Assembly (NCBI GenBank): GCA_030180135.1
Contig: CM058237.1
Location: 38,771,126 to 38,835,125, forward strand
Length of the DNA stretch: 64,000 bases
DNA from: Orychophragmus violaceus
Taxonomy: Eukaryota; Streptophyta; Magnoliopsida; Brassicales; Brassicaceae
Direction: 5' to 3'
Shown: positions 33,735-47,124 of the stretch, in pieces
Layout of the letters: each line of letters opens with the position of its first letter
How positions within the stretch are numbered: position 1 is the first letter of the stretch
Notes under the pieces: model-generated
Seen by the model: only the letters and a program-made list of their open reading frames with translations
Databases searched by the model: none
What the model was told of the DNA's origin: nothing
Program-made: the position numbers and the translations under genes

Positions 33735-35860
33735 CTTAGCTAGTTGTTCTGATATGGAGAACGATAAGTTCTCAAAGATGAAGAGTCATGACTGCCACAT
33801 TTTTTATGGAGGGGCAACTTGAATTTATATTTGCCGAACTCTTAGACCGGAATGTCCACCTAGCGTTAGCAAGTTCTATTTAATTTTACATATAGTATAT
33901 ATAATATGAATATTTGAAAATAAAATATGAGTATAGTATTTTATATTTACCAACAGTTTCAAAAATTATATATTGTAGGGGTTGAAAGTTTTTTCCGTGA
34001 CTTATGCTCGAGAACTTTACAAAACATTTGCATCCAAATTCTCAAAGAAAAAGCATATTTTTAATCATATGCAACATGGAAAGATCTTGCCACCATCATT
34101 TTTGACGTGATGGAGCACTTACCAATACATCTCCCCTACGAAGCTGAATTAGGAGGTCCGGTGCAATATAGGTGGATGTACCCTTTTGAAAGGTATTCAA
34201 AAAGTTGAAAGGGAAAGCAAAGAACAAAAGATATGCGGCAAGATCCATTATTTGATCATATATCAGTGAGGAGGTAGCTTATTTCTCATAGCACTACTTT
34301 AATGCGAATATAAAAACGAAATCAAGGTAAACGCGCCATGCCCAATCACATATTCACTTTGCCATTTGTAAAGACACACACGTGGTAGGTATTAATTAAT
34401 TACAAATTTTACTAAACCAATTAATATGGTCAGGTTAACCAGATTCACTGTCCCCTTATATCATGTAGATGTTCCTGATATATTTACTCAATTAGGTCGT
34501 CCAAGTGGAAGAATGCAAGAAATCTTGCTTTCAGAGAAAGACTATAGATGCGCACATGTATATGTTCTGCAAAATTGTGGATATTTTGAGCCACTAGAGA
34601 GGTATATATATATATATGTATATAACTTGGCATGTCTTATCTTTCGGTATAATATATTCCACTATATTATGAATTCTCATATAAGTTTTGGTTAAAATTA
34701 AAGTATGTTCGAAGATTATATGTCCAAAAAATATCCAGAACTCTCCGAAGAAGAAGTCACCGCAAAAAGACCCGAATAATATTCTATCTGGTTGGAAGTT
34801 TATGTATGTGTAAAATTCAGTCGTACCTATATATATATTTTATCTTTGCCAAACTCTATATTTGATATTTTCTTTTCTATATACAGGTTACTTATTGGAA
34901 AAACACATCTCTTTTCCTCCTTGGGTGCTAGAGATAGCCGTGCATACGGCTAAAACCTGGCCCATCTATTTTTCAAGAGGATATTTATTTCATACGGAGA
35001 ATCACGGCCTAGGCCGGAAGACATGTAATTGTGGTGTACGTGTTAAAGGAGAGAATTATGCTGATGCATCTGATGAGGCTGATTTCCACGGGATCTTAAC
35101 TCATATCATACAGCTTGAGTATGAGGGAATTGTGAATTTGAGAATCACACTTTTTAAGTGTAAGTGGTACGACCCTATGATCGGTAGAGGCACTTGGAAG
35201 AGTAATGCTAGCATTGTAGACGTTCTTTCGTCAAGAAGATACAATAAAGACGAACCATTTTCTCTAGGTACGTATGTTCCATACCTGTAAATCTTAATGA
35301 CTTTAAATATATGTATGTATATAACTTCATTCAATAATACAAATTGCACAGCCTCACAAGCGGATCAAGTTTGTTATATCCCATATCCATTCACGAAGAC
35401 CAAAGCGGGAGTGGGTGAATGTTGTTCATGTCAACCCGAGGGGAAATAATTCAGGAGATTATGGTGACATGGAACTGATTCTTTTTCAACAATAAAATGA
35501 TGATCATGTGATGATGACTAGAATCAAAGATCTCGTTATTGAGAACTTGATACAAGGAGGAAACCCAACAATCTTGATTACAAGGTCGGGGATGCTGAAC
35601 CAGAAGATGAATTCCGTTGTAATTTATCCTCTTCCGATGATGAGGAGGAAGATGAAGGTGAAGAATAGGATGAAGATCCCTAGCACATTCATTGGTGGAA
35701 GAAGAGGCGCCTTAAATGTTACCGAAAAATTCCTAATATACAATATGAAACCAAAAATAAGTCCAAAAAATTACTATTGTTTATCTACAGCGCTGTTAAT
35801 TTTTCCATACATACAATGCTATAATTATTACTCTTATATGTATATAATTATTATTTAATG
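33735..35860 (+). pseudogene. CACTA transposase relic, segment 2 (TNP2 end, DUF4218- and DUF4216-like)
   Basis: After F the relic continues with MKSHDCHIFYGGAT (about 33778-33820). After an apparent intron end near 33978 comes FFRDLCSRTLQ, then the DUF4218 signature FDVMEHLPIHLPYE and GGPVQYRWMYPFER at 34102-34197. An exon-like stretch at 34440-34600 carries GRPSGRM...AHVYVLQNCGYFEP. DUF4216 follows at about 35080-35390: GILTHIIQLEYEG, ITLFKCKWYDP, then ASQADQVCYIPYPFTK. An acidic tail (DDEEEDEGEE) lies near 35637-35670. Stops and frameshifts make it non-functional. Terminal CACTA inverted repeats were not found. Family assignment is from recalled motif order. Confidence 0.75.
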
Positions 35861-36200
35861 CATCCGAATGTAACAATTTCGATGTGCATATAAAATGATG
35901 AATTATACCATCTCGACCAAAAAATACGTAAACGAAAAAAACAGATAAACTAACTAACAAACATAGCAATGTCCAAGCATGCGTGCGGGTCGACCACCTA
36001 GTAATATTATATATACGGTTATGTTCCAATCACTATATATTAATCACTTATTACTAAAATATGGCTATCAATTACCATTATTAAATGGAAATATTAAACA
36101 TAAAAGTATAATTAATAAGGTTCAATAAGCATATTAAAACTGAAAGTATAATAAAAAGTTAAGGTTCTCAAGCAACATACACTAAATTATACATGAGATT
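35861..36200. other. AT-rich stretch without recognised features
   Basis: Strongly AT-rich DNA between the CACTA relic and the RPA1-like pseudogene. No ORF, repeat or terminal inverted repeat was recognised. Confidence 0.5.
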
Positions 36201-36202
36201 TA

Positions 36203-37472
36203 GATAGGGACAATAACACTACTGCTTCCGGCAATATCAGTGTCAGGGGCCTCTAGCTGGAACCTGAGATCTTGAACCTCCTGAAGTCGCGGATGGAACC
36301 TATAGTCCGATAAACCTTCCACAGTCTCAACCCATGTCTAATCAGGTACACCTATATAAAACAAGAACTTTAGCGAACAGTCCTAAATTATTATATATAA
36401 ACTAATGCAAAATGTTAAAACAATTATTTCCAGTCCGAACGCTCCTCTACGTCTTGAGCACCACAATCTTTTCTGGACGCTTAGTCTTTAAATATTCAGG
36501 CCAGAAGTCAACCGCGTATTTGCCATAAGCCACACACTTTAACTTATTGTTCCTATTACGAATAAGAGAAGTTAATGCGAACTATCCTAATCAACTCTTC
36601 TTATTATCGAATGCCACACACTTTAATCAATTGTTTTTTTCACGGTGTTTACAGCTAGATTACCAAAAACATTCACTTACTCGACGTCTCTGAGGTGGAA
36701 CACTTTCCTTGTCCGTGAAGGGTTAAGGGAATCGACTTCAAGGGGGCAGATGATCGAGACCACGCCCATGGTGTCTACACAAGATATTTGTTTTTATTTA
36801 GAGTTTCAAGATTAGAATAGATTAAAACTTTTTTTCTACGAATGTAAATATCATTATAAAAATGGAAGATCCGTCATTACAAATTGACTAAACGTTAGGT
36901 TAAACCTAATAAATTGGTTCAGTGGCAACAAAAACGCTAAAAAACATTGAAAAGATGGAAAATTTCGATAGTTTTTACATCGTCTCTGTCTTTTTTTATG
37001 TCACTGATATGGAAGAAAATAACAAATTCCTTGTAGTGCTTTATGTCCAGATGCTCGATAAGTTCAATCTCAGTGTCTTCTATGACTTCAAGTCGGTGGC
37101 GAGACTTTGTTGGACCAAAACCTGGATCCGCTCGGACTACCCTATTTCCAGATATCTCAATCCACTTTCCTTCATTTTTTTTCAAGTCTCGAGAAGTTAT
37201 TTACATCACCTGGATAAATGAACATTTCGATCTTGGCTAGCTGCGCGTAAGTGAATGCATGAAGATCATAGAGTCAGAACCAGTGCAATCTTGCATGCCG
37301 AAAACTCTGTCAAATATTTTTAACTTACTCTCTAGTCGGCCAAGATGTAACTCCAATATGGTCCATCTGCAAACAAATAGTATGGGTAGACGCAGAAAAT
37401 CTTAACTCTGAAGTGCCAACCGGTTTCGGCTCTGTTAGGTTGTGTTTCTGCTATGTAGTTATAATGGACCAT
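36203..37472 (-). pseudogene. RPA1-like (DUF223/OB-fold) pseudogene, parent of the satellite
   Basis: Read on the minus strand. Exon 1 starts at ATG 37472 (MVHYNYIAETQPNR...FRVKIF...SYILAD) and meets TAG at 37334-37332. A GTAAGT donor follows at 37328-37323, and a CGCGCAG acceptor gives exon 2 from 37240 (AKIEMFIYP, EGKWIEIS, RADPGFGPTKSRHRLEVIEDTEIE). Exon 2 here continues past the satellite edge into FFHISDIKKDRDD. Further blocks are 36774-36681 (TMGVVSIICPLEV...FHLRDV, donor GTAAGT), about 36550-36440 (LKCVAYGKYAVDFWPEYL...EKIVVL) and 36357-36203 (VETVEGLSDYRFHP...). The pattern (I.DL-like start, ILxDE, EG.W..I, GVV, LWGxYA) fits replication protein A large-subunit relatives, which bind single-stranded DNA. 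An extra T in the run near 37180 shifts the frame, so it is a pseudogene. The exon joins are inferred. Confidence 0.7.
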
Positions 37473-40400
37473 TGTGTTTTGGATCTGTTTTAGAGAAAAT
37501 GATAGTGGGAGAAAAGTTAGTGAGGAAGATGATTATTACGACGAAATAACTTCTCCTCACCAAAAAATGGACTTGAATTAAATAACAAATTCCTTGTAGT
37601 GCTTTATGTCCAGATGCTCGATAAGTTCAATCTCAGTGTCTTCTATGACTTCAAGTCGGTGGCGAGACTTTGTTAGACCGAAACCTGGATCCGCTCGGAC
37701 TACCCTATTTCCAGATATCTCAATCCACTTTCCTTCATTTTTTTCAATTCTCGAGAAGTTATTTACTTCACCTGGATAAATGAACATTTCGATCTGGGCT
37801 CGCTGCGCGTAAGTGAAAGCATGAAGATCATAGAGTCTGAACCAGTGTAATCTTGCATGCCGAAAACTCTGTCAAATATTTTTCACTTACTCTCTAGTCG
37901 GCCAAGATGTAACTCCAATATGGTCCATCTGCAAACAAATAGTATGGGTAGACGCGGAAAATCGTAACTCTGAAGTGCCAACCGGTTTCGGCTCTGTTAA
38001 GTTGTGTTTCTGCTATGTAGTTATAATGGACCATTGTGTTTTGGATCTGTTTTAGAGAAAATGATAGTGGGAGAGAAGTTAGTGAGGAAGATGATTATTA
38101 CGACGAAATAACTTCTCCTCACCAAAAAATGGACTTGAATTAAATAACAAATTCCTTGTAGTGCTTTATGTACAGATGCTCGATAAGTTCAATCTCAGTG
38201 TCTTCTATGACTTCAAGTCGGTGGCGAGACTTTGTTGGACCGAAACCTGGATCCGCTCGGACTACCCTATATCCAGATATCTCAATCCACTTTCCTTCAT
38301 TTTTTTCAAGTCTCGAGAAGTTATTTACTTCACCTGGATAAATGAACATTTCGATCTTGGCTCGCTGCGCGTAAGTGAAAGCATGAAGATCATAGAGTCA
38401 GAACCAGTGAAATCTTGCATGCTGAAAACTCTGTCAAATATTTTTAACTTACTCTCTAGTCGGCCAAGATGTAACTCCAATATGGTCCATCTGCAAACAA
38501 ATAGTATGGGTAGACGCGGAAAATCTTAACTCTGAAGTGCCAACCGGTTTCGGCTCTGTTAGGTTGTGTTTCTGCTATGTAGTTATAATGGACCATTGTG
38601 TTTTGGATCTATTTTAGAGAAAATGATAGTGGGAGAGAAGTTAGTGAGGAAGATGATTATTACGACGAAATAACTTCTCCTCACCAAAAAATGGACTTGA
38701 ATTAAATAACAAATTCCTTGTAGTGCTTTATGTACAGATGCTCGATAAGTTCAATCTCAGTGTCTTCTATGACTTCAAGTCGGTGGCGAGACTTTGTTGG
38801 ACCGAAACCTGGATCCGCTCGGACTACCCTATATCCAGATATCTCAATCCACTTTCCTTCATTTTTTTCAAGTCTCGAGAAGTTATTTACTTCACCTGGA
38901 TAAATGAACATTTCGATCTTGGCTCGCTGCGCGTAAGAGAAAGCATGAAGATCATAGAGTCAGAACCAGTGCAATCTTGCATGCCGAAAACTCTGTCAAA
39001 TATTTTTCACTTACTCTCTAGTCGGCCAAGATGTAACTCCAATATGGTCCATCTGCAAACAAATAGTATGGGCAGACGCGGAAAATCTTAACTCTGAAGT
39101 GCCAACCGGTTTCGGCTCTGTTAGGTTGTGTTTCTGCGATGTAGTTATAATGGACCATTGTGTTTTGGATCTGTTTTAGAGAAAATGATAGTGGGAGAAA
39201 AGTTAGTGAGGAAGATGATTATTACGACGAAAAAACTTCTCCTCACCAAAAAATGGACTTGAATTAAATAACAAATTCCTTGTAGTGCTTTATGTCCAGA
39301 TGCTCGATAAGTTCAATCTCAGTGTCTTCTATGACTTCAAGTCGGTGGCGAGACTATGTTAGACCGAAACCTGGATCCGCTCGGACTACCCTATTTCCAG
39401 ATATCTCAATCCACTTTCCTTCATTTTTTTCAATTCTCGAGAAGTTATTTACTTCACCTGGATAAATGAACATTTCGATCTTGGCTCGCTGCGCGTAAGT
39501 GAAAGCATGAAGATCATAGAGTCTGAACCAGTGCAATCTTGCATGCCGAAAACTCTGTCAAATATTTTTCACTTACTCTCTAGTCGGCCAAGATGTAACT
39601 CCAATATGGTCGATCTGCAAACAAATAGTATGGGTAGACGCGGAAAATCTTAACTCTGAAGTGCCAACCGGTTTCGGCTCTGTTAAGTTGTGTTTCTGCT
39701 ATGTAGTTATAATGGACCATTGTGTTTTGGATCTGTTTTAGAGAAAATGATAGTGGGAGAAAAGTTAGTGAGGAAGATGATTATTACGACGAAATAACTT
39801 CCCCTCACCATAAAATGGACTTGAATTAAATAACAAATTCCTTGTAGTGCTTTATGTCCAGATGCTCGATAAGTTCAATCCCAGTGTCTTCTATGACTTC
39901 AAGTCGGTGGCGAGACTTTGTTAGACCAAAACCTGGATCCGCTCGGACTACCCTATTTCCAGATATCTCAATCCACTTTCCTTCATTTTTTTCAAGTCTC
40001 GAGAAGTTATTTACTTCACCTGGATAAATGAACATTTCGATCTTGGCTCGCTGCGCGTAAGTGAAAGCATGAAGATCATAGAGTCAGAACCAGTGAAATC
40101 TTGCATGCCGAAAACTCTGTCAAATATTTTTAACTTACTCTCTAGTCGGCCAAGATGTAATTCCAATATGGTCCATCTGCAAACAAATAGTATGGATAGA
40201 CGCGGAAAATCTTAACTCTGAAGTGCCAACCGGTTTCGGCTCTGTTAGGTTGTGTTTCTGCTATGTAGTTATAATGGACCATTGTGTTTTGGATCTGTTT
40301 TAGAGAAAATGATAGTGGAAGAAAAGTTAGTGAGGAAGATGATTATTACGACGTAATAACTTCCCCTCACCAAAAAAATGGACTTGAATTAAATAACAAA

Positions 40401-42637
40401 TTCCTTGTAGTGCTTTATGTCCAGATGCTCGATAAGTTCAATTTCAGTGTCTTCTATGACTTCAAGTCGGTGGCGACACTTTGTTGGACCGAAACCTGGA
40501 TCCGCTCGGAATACCCTATTTCCAGATATCTCAATCCACTTTCCTTCATTTTTTTCAAGTCTCGAGAAGTTATTTACTTCACCTGGATAAATGAACATTT
40601 CGATCTTGGCTCGCTGCGCGTAAGTGAAAGCATGAAGATCATAGAGTCAGAACCAGTGCAATCTTGCATGCTGAAAACTCTGTCAAATATTTTTCACTTC
40701 CTCTCTAGTCGGCCAAGATGTAACTCCAATATGGTCCATCTGCAAACAAATAGTATTGGTAGACTCGGAAAATCTTAACTCTGAAGTGCCAACCGGTTTT
40801 GGCTCTGTTAGGTTGTGTTTCTGCTATGTAGTTATAATGGACCATTGTGTTTTGGATCTGTTTTAGAGAAAATGATAGTGGGAGAAAAGTTAGTGAGGAA
40901 GATGATTATTACGACGAAATAACTTCCCCTCACCAAAAAATGGACTTGAATTAAATAACAAATTCCTTGTAGTGCTTTATGTCCAGATGCTCGATAAGTT
41001 CAATCTCAGTGTCTTCTTTGACTTCAAGTCGGTGGCGAGACTTTGTTGGACCGAAACCTGGATCCGCTCGGACTACCCTATTTCCAGATATCTCAATCCA
41101 CTTTCCTTCATTTTTTTCAAGTCTCGAGAAGTTATTTACTTCACCTGGATAAATGAACATTTCGATCTTGGCTCGCTGCGCGTAAGTGAAAGCATGAAGA
41201 TCATAGAGTCAGAACCAGTGAAATCTTGCATGCCGAAAACTCTGTCAAATATTTTTAACTTACTCTTTAGTCGGCCAAGATGTAACTCCAATATGGTCCA
41301 TCTGCAAACAAATAGTATGGATAGACGCGGAAAATCTTAACTCTGAAGTGCCAACCGGTTTCGGCTCTGTTAGGTTGTGTTTCTGCTATGTAGTTATAAT
41401 GGACCATTGTGTGTTTGGATCTGTTTTAGAGAAAATGATAGTGGGAGAAAAGTTAGTGAGGAAGATATTTATTACGACGAAATAACTTCCCCTCACCAAA
41501 AAATGGACTTGAATTAAATAACAAATTCCTTGTAGTGCTTTATGTCCAGATACTCGATAAGTTCAATCTCAGTGTCTTCTATGACTTCAAGTCGGTGGCG
41601 AGACTTTGTTGGACCGAAACCTTGATCCGCTCGGACTACCATATTTCCAGATATCTCAATCCACTTTCCTTCATTTTTTTCAAGTCTCGAGAAGTTATTT
41701 ACTTCACCTGGATAAATGAACATTTCGATCTTGGCTCGCTACGCGTAAGTGAAAGCATGAAGATCATAGAGTCAGAACCAGTGCAATCTTGCATGCCGAA
41801 AACTATGTCAAATATTTTTAACTTACTCTCTAGTCGGCCAAGATGTAACTCCAATATGGTCCATCTGCAAACAAATAGTATGGGTAGACGCGGAAAATCT
41901 TAACTCTGAAGTGCCAACCGGTTTCGGCTCTGTTAGGTTGTGTTTCTGCTATGTAGTTATAATGGACCATTGTGTTTTGGATCTGTTTTAGAGAAAATGA
42001 TAGTGGGAGAAAAGTTAGTGAGGAAGATGATTATTACGACGAAATAACTTCCCCTCACCAAAAAATGGACTTGAATTAAATAACAAATTCCTTGTAGTGC
42101 TTTATGTCCAGATGCTCGATAAGTTCAATCTCAGTGTCTACTATGACTTCAAGTCGGTGGCGACACTTTGTTGGACCGAAACCTGGATCCGCTCGGACTA
42201 CCCTATTTCCAGATATCTCAATCCACTTTCCTTCATTTTTTTCAAGTCTCGAGAAGTTATTTACTTCACCTGGATAAATGAACATTTCGATCTTGGCTCG
42301 CTGCGCGTAAGTGAAAGCATGAAGATCATAGAGTCAGAACCAGTGAAATCTTGCATGCTGAAAACTCTGTCAAATATTTTTAACTTACTCTCTAGTCGGC
42401 CAAGATGTAACTCCAATATGGTCCATCTGCAAACAATTAGTATGGGTAGACGCGGAAAATCTTAACTCTGAAGTGCCAACCGGTTTCGGCTCTGTTAGGT
42501 TGTGTTTCTGCTATGTAGTTATAATGGACCATTGTGTTTTGGATCTATTTTAGAGAAAATGATAGTGGGAGAGAAGTTAGTGAGGAAGATGATTATTACG
42601 ACGAAATAACTTCTCCTCACCAAAAAATGGACTTGAA

Positions 42638-45600
42638 TTAAATAACAAATTCCTTGTAGTGCTTTATGTACAGATGCTCGATAAGTTCAATCTCAGTGTC
42701 TTCTATGACTTCAAGTCGGTGGCGAGACTTTGTTGGACCGAAACCTGGATCCGCTCGGACTACCCTATTTCCAGATATCTCAATCCACTTTCCTTCATTT
42801 TTTTCAAGTCTCGAGAAGTTATTTACTTCACTTGGATAAATGAACATTTCGATCTTGGCTCGCTGCGCGTAAGTGAAAGCATGAAGATCATAGAGTCAGA
42901 ACCAGTGCAATCTTGCATGCCGAAAACTCTGTCAAATATTTTTCACTTACTCTCTAGTCGGCCAAGATGTAACTCCAATATGGTCCATCTGCAAACAAAT
43001 AGTATGGGCAGACGCGGAAAATCTTAACTCTGAAGTGCCAACCGGTTTCGGCTCCGTTAGGTTGTGTTTCTGCTATGTAGTTATAATGGACCATTGTGTT
43101 TTGGATCTGTTTTAGAGAAAATGATAGTGGGAGAAAAGTTAGTGAGGAAGATGATTATTACGACGTAATAACTTCCCCTCACCAAAAAATGGACTTGAAT
43201 TAAATAACAAATTCCTTGTAGTGCTTTATGTCCAGATGCTCGATAAGTTCAATTTCAGTGTCTTCTATGACTTCAAGTCGGTGGCGACACTTTGTTGGAC
43301 CGAAACCTGGATCCGCTCGGACTACCCTATTTCCAGATATCTCAATCCACTTTCCTTCATTTTTTTCAAGTCTCGAGAAGTTATTTACTTCACCTGGATA
43401 AATGAACATTTCGATCTTGGCTCGCTGCGCGTAAGTGAAAGCATGAAGATCATAGAGTCAGAACCAGTGCAATCTTGCATGCTGAAAACTCTGTCAAATA
43501 TTTTTCACTTCCTCTCTAGTCGGCCAAGATGTAACTCCAATATGGTCCATCTGCAAACAAATAGTATTGGTAGACTCGGAAAATCTTAACTCTGAAGTGT
43601 CAACCGGTTTTGGCTCTGTTAGGTTGTGTTTCTGCTATGTAGTTATAATGGACCATTGTGTTTTGGATCTGTTTTAGAGAAAATGATAGTGGGAGAAAAG
43701 TTAGTGAGGAAGATGATTATTACGACGAAATAACTTCCCCTCACCAAAAAATGGACTTGAATTAAATAACAAATTCCTTGTAGTGCTTTATGTCCAGATG
43801 CTCGATAAGTTCAATCTCAGTGTCTTCTATGACTTCAAGTCGGTGGCGAGACTTTGTTGGACCGAAACCTGGATCCGCTCGGACAACCCTATTTCCAGAT
43901 ATCTCAATCCACTTTCCTTCATTTTTTCAAGTCTCGAGAAGTTATTTACTTCACCTGGATAAATGAACATTTCGATCTTGGCTCGCTGCGCGTAAGTGAA
44001 AGCATGAAGATCATAGAGTCAGAACCAGTGCAATCTTGCATGCCGAAAACTCTGTCAAATATTTTTCACTTACTCTCTAGTCGGCCAAGATGTAACTCCA
44101 ATATGGTCCATCTGCAAACAAATAGTATTGGTAGACGCAGAAAATCTTAACTCTGAAGTGCCAACCGGTTTCGGCTCTGTTAGGTTGTGTTTCTGCTATG
44201 TAGTTATAATGGACCATTATGTTTTGGATCTGTTTTAGAGAAAATGATAGTGGGAGAAAAGTTAGTGAGGAAGATGATTATTACGACGAAATAACTTCCC
44301 CTCACCAAAAAATGGACTTGAATTAAATAACAAATTCCTTGTAGTGCTTTATGTCCAGATGCTCGATAAGTTCAATCTCAGTGTCTTCTATGACTTCAAG
44401 TCGGTGGCGAGACTTTGTTGGACCAAAACCTGGATCCGCTCGGACTACCCTATTTCCAGATATCTCAATCCACTTTCCTTCATTTTTTTCAAGTCTCGAG
44501 AAGTTATTTACTTCACTTGGATAAATGAACATTTCGATCTTGGCTCGCTGCGCGTAAGTGAAAGCATGAAGATCATAGAGTCAGAACCAGTGCAATCTTG
44601 CATGCCGAAAACTCTGTCAAATATTTTTCACTTACTCTCTAGTCGGCCAAGATGTAACTCCAATATGGTCCATCTGCAAACAAATAGTATGGGCAGACGC
44701 GGAAAATCTTAACTCTGAAGTGCCAACCGGTTTCGGCTCCGTTAGGTTGTGTTTCTGCTATGTAGTTATAATGGACCATTGTGTTTTGGATCTGTTTTAG
44801 AGAAAATGATAGTGGGAGAAAAGTTAGTGAGGAAGATGATTATTACGACGTAATAACTTCCCCTCACCAAAAAATGGACTTGAATTAAATAACAAATTCC
44901 TTGTAGTGCTTTATGTCCAGATGCTCGATAAGTTCAATTTCAGTGTCTTCTATGACTTCAAGTCGGTGGCGACACTTTGTTGGACCGAAACCTGGATCCG
45001 CTCGGACTACCCTATTTCCAGATATCTCAATCCACTTTCCTTCATTTTTTTCAAGTCTCGAGAAGTTATTTACTTCACCTGGATAAATGAACATTTCGAT
45101 CTTGGCTCGCTGCGCGTAAGTGAAAGCATGAAGATCATAGAGTCAGAACCAGTGCAATCTTGCATGCTGAAAACTCTGTCAAATATTTTTCACTTCCTCT
45201 CTAGTCGGCCAAGATGTAACTCCAATATGGTCCATCTGCAAACAAATAGTATTGGTAGACTCGGAAAATCTTAACTCTGAAGTGTCAACCGGTTTTGGCT
45301 CTGTTAGGTTGTGTTTCTGCTATGTAGTTATAATGGACCATTGTGTTTTGGATCTGTTTTAGAGAAAATGATAGTGGGAGAAAAGTTAGTGAGGAAGATG
45401 ATTATTACGACGAAATAACTTCCCCTCACCAAAAAATGGACTTGAATTAAATAACAAATTCCTTGTAGTGCTTTATGTCCAGATGCTCGATAAGTTCAAT
45501 CTCAGTGTCTTCTATGACTTCAAGTCGGTGGCGAGACTTTGTTGGACCGAAACCTGGATCCGCTCGGACAACCCTATTTCCAGATATCTCAATCCACTTT

Positions 45601-46007
45601 CCTTCATTTTTTCAAGTCTCGAGAAGTTATTTACTTCACCTGGATAAATGAACATTTCGATCTTGGCTCGCTGCGCGTAAGTGAAAGCATGAAGATCATA
45701 GAGTCAGAACCAGTGCAATCTTGCATGCCAAAAACTCTGTCAAATATTTTTCACTTACTCTCTAGTCGGCCAAGATGTAACTCCAATATGGTCCATCTGC
45801 AAACAAATAGTATTGGTAGACGCAGAAAATCTTAACTCTGAAGTGCCAACCGGTTTCGGCTCTGTTAGGTTGTGTTTCTGCTATGTAGTTATAATGGACC
45901 ATTATGTTTTGGATCTGTTTTGGAGAAAATGATAGTGGGAGAAAAGTTAGTGAGGAAGATGATTATTACGACGAAATAACTTCCCCTCACCAAAAAATGG
46001 ACTTGAA
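42638..46007. repeat. Higher-order duplication: 1685-bp trimer, two copies
   Basis: 42638-44322 and 44323-46007 share unit-specific variants in the same order: PSEVNNF in unit 1 (CACTTGGAT), GACGTAATAA with the CTCGGAAAATC variant in unit 2, and a one-T deletion in the T run with ATTATGTTTTGG in unit 3. Shift is 1685 bp. Confidence 0.85.
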
Positions 46008-46477
46008 TTAAATAACAAATTCCTTGTAGTGCTTTATGTCCAGATGCTCGATAAGTTCAATCTCAGTGTCTTCTATGACTTCAAGTCGGTGGCGACACTT
46101 TGTTGGACCAAAACCTGGATCCGCTCGGACTACCCTATTTCCAGATATCTCAATCCACTTTCCTTCATTTTTTTCAAGTCTCGAGAAGTTATTTACTTCA
46201 CCTGGATAAATGAACATTTCGATCTTGGCTCGCTGCGCGTAAGTGAAAGCATGAAGATCATAGAGTCAGAACCAGTGAAATCTTGCATGCCGAAAACTCT
46301 GTCAAATATTTTTAACTTACTCTTTAGTCGGCCAAGATGTAACTCCAATATGGTCCATCTGCAAACAAATAGTATGGATAGACGCGGAAAATCTTAACTC
46401 TGAAGTGCCAACCGGTTTCGGCTCTGTTAGGTTGTGTTTCTGCTATGTAGTTATAATGGACCATTGTGTGTTTGGAT

Positions 46478-46482
46478 CTGTT
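46478..46482. repeat. Target-site duplication of copia D, left (CTGTT)
   Basis: CTGTT of the satellite precedes TGTAGGATT and recurs at 53559-53563. Confidence 0.95.
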
Positions 46483-47124
46483 TGTAGGATTACGTGTGTT
46501 CATGGTGTAATTGTCAGGTTACAACCTAGCACATAATCAACTAGGATCTAGGTGATTTGCAGTTGAATCATAAACAGATCAGGATCATTACCTTATGATT
46601 GCAGCGGATTAATCAATGGAATATCGAGATCTGCAAGAGCTGATTAGAAACCGGCTCCTCCTAGGTATCCACACTCTTACAAGCTATTGGATCAGGCTGC
46701 TAGACCAAGCTGGAATTGTCAGAGAGAGAGAGAGACGGCTGGCTGTGAAATCGCAGAGCCTTAGGGCTAATGGCGCCTCTCCTCTTCCTTATATGGGCCC
46801 AAGTGATTAAACTAATGACCTATTAGGCTATTGGGCCCAAGACCCAAATCAGACAAAATAACTGTATTTTGTCTGGCCCATTTCTCTGTACAAATACAGT
46901 AAATGTCTTGCATCTTACTGTATTAATTCCTTGTTAACTTTCCCGTTAGCTATGGTGTGTGACCCTTAGGGATCATACAATACTGGTAATAAGTCCTAAA
47001 CTTATAGATCATGAGCGGGCTCTAGCAAGTCATCATGATCACCCAGTATTTATGACTTATGTCTGATCTCAACACTTATCATACTTTTTAGAGATATACA
47101 GTAGATTTCAGGACATTCCCAACA
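46483..47124 (-). repeat. 3' LTR of copia D
   Basis: 642 bp, TGTAGGATTACGTG to CATTCCCAACA on the plus strand, with a short GAGAGAGAGAGA run near 46720-46733. It lacks the palindrome pair seen in C. Confidence 0.93.

Larger units (their letters stand above)
37017..46482. repeat. 562-bp satellite array, left block (about 16.8 units)
   Basis: Units of 561-563 bp start near 37017, 37579, 38141, 38703, 39265, 39828, 40390, 40953, 41515, 42077, 42640, 43202, 43763, 44325, 44887, 45448 and 46010, judged from the recurring AAATAACAAATTCCTTG landmark. Identity between units is very high by eye (mostly single-base differences). Each unit contains, on the minus strand, RPA1-like exon 1 (47 codons with stop), an intron of about 88 nt and exon 2 (ending ...HYKEFVI, then stop just past the unit edge). 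The plus-strand frame of about 122 codons is antisense to this. The left edge joins the unique exon 2 continuation of the parent pseudogene. The right edge is the D insertion. Confidence 0.93.

Noticed and set aside
35508..35858. 116-codon frame at the end of the CACTA relic
   Set aside because: The alternative frame gives the acidic DDEEEDEGEE tail expected after DUF4216, so this frame is a shadow.
36203..37017. Helitron carrying an RPA-like gene
   Set aside because: Plant Helitrons can carry RPA-like genes, but I found no Rep/helicase fragment and no convincing TC...CTRR hairpin ends here. Possible but unsupported.
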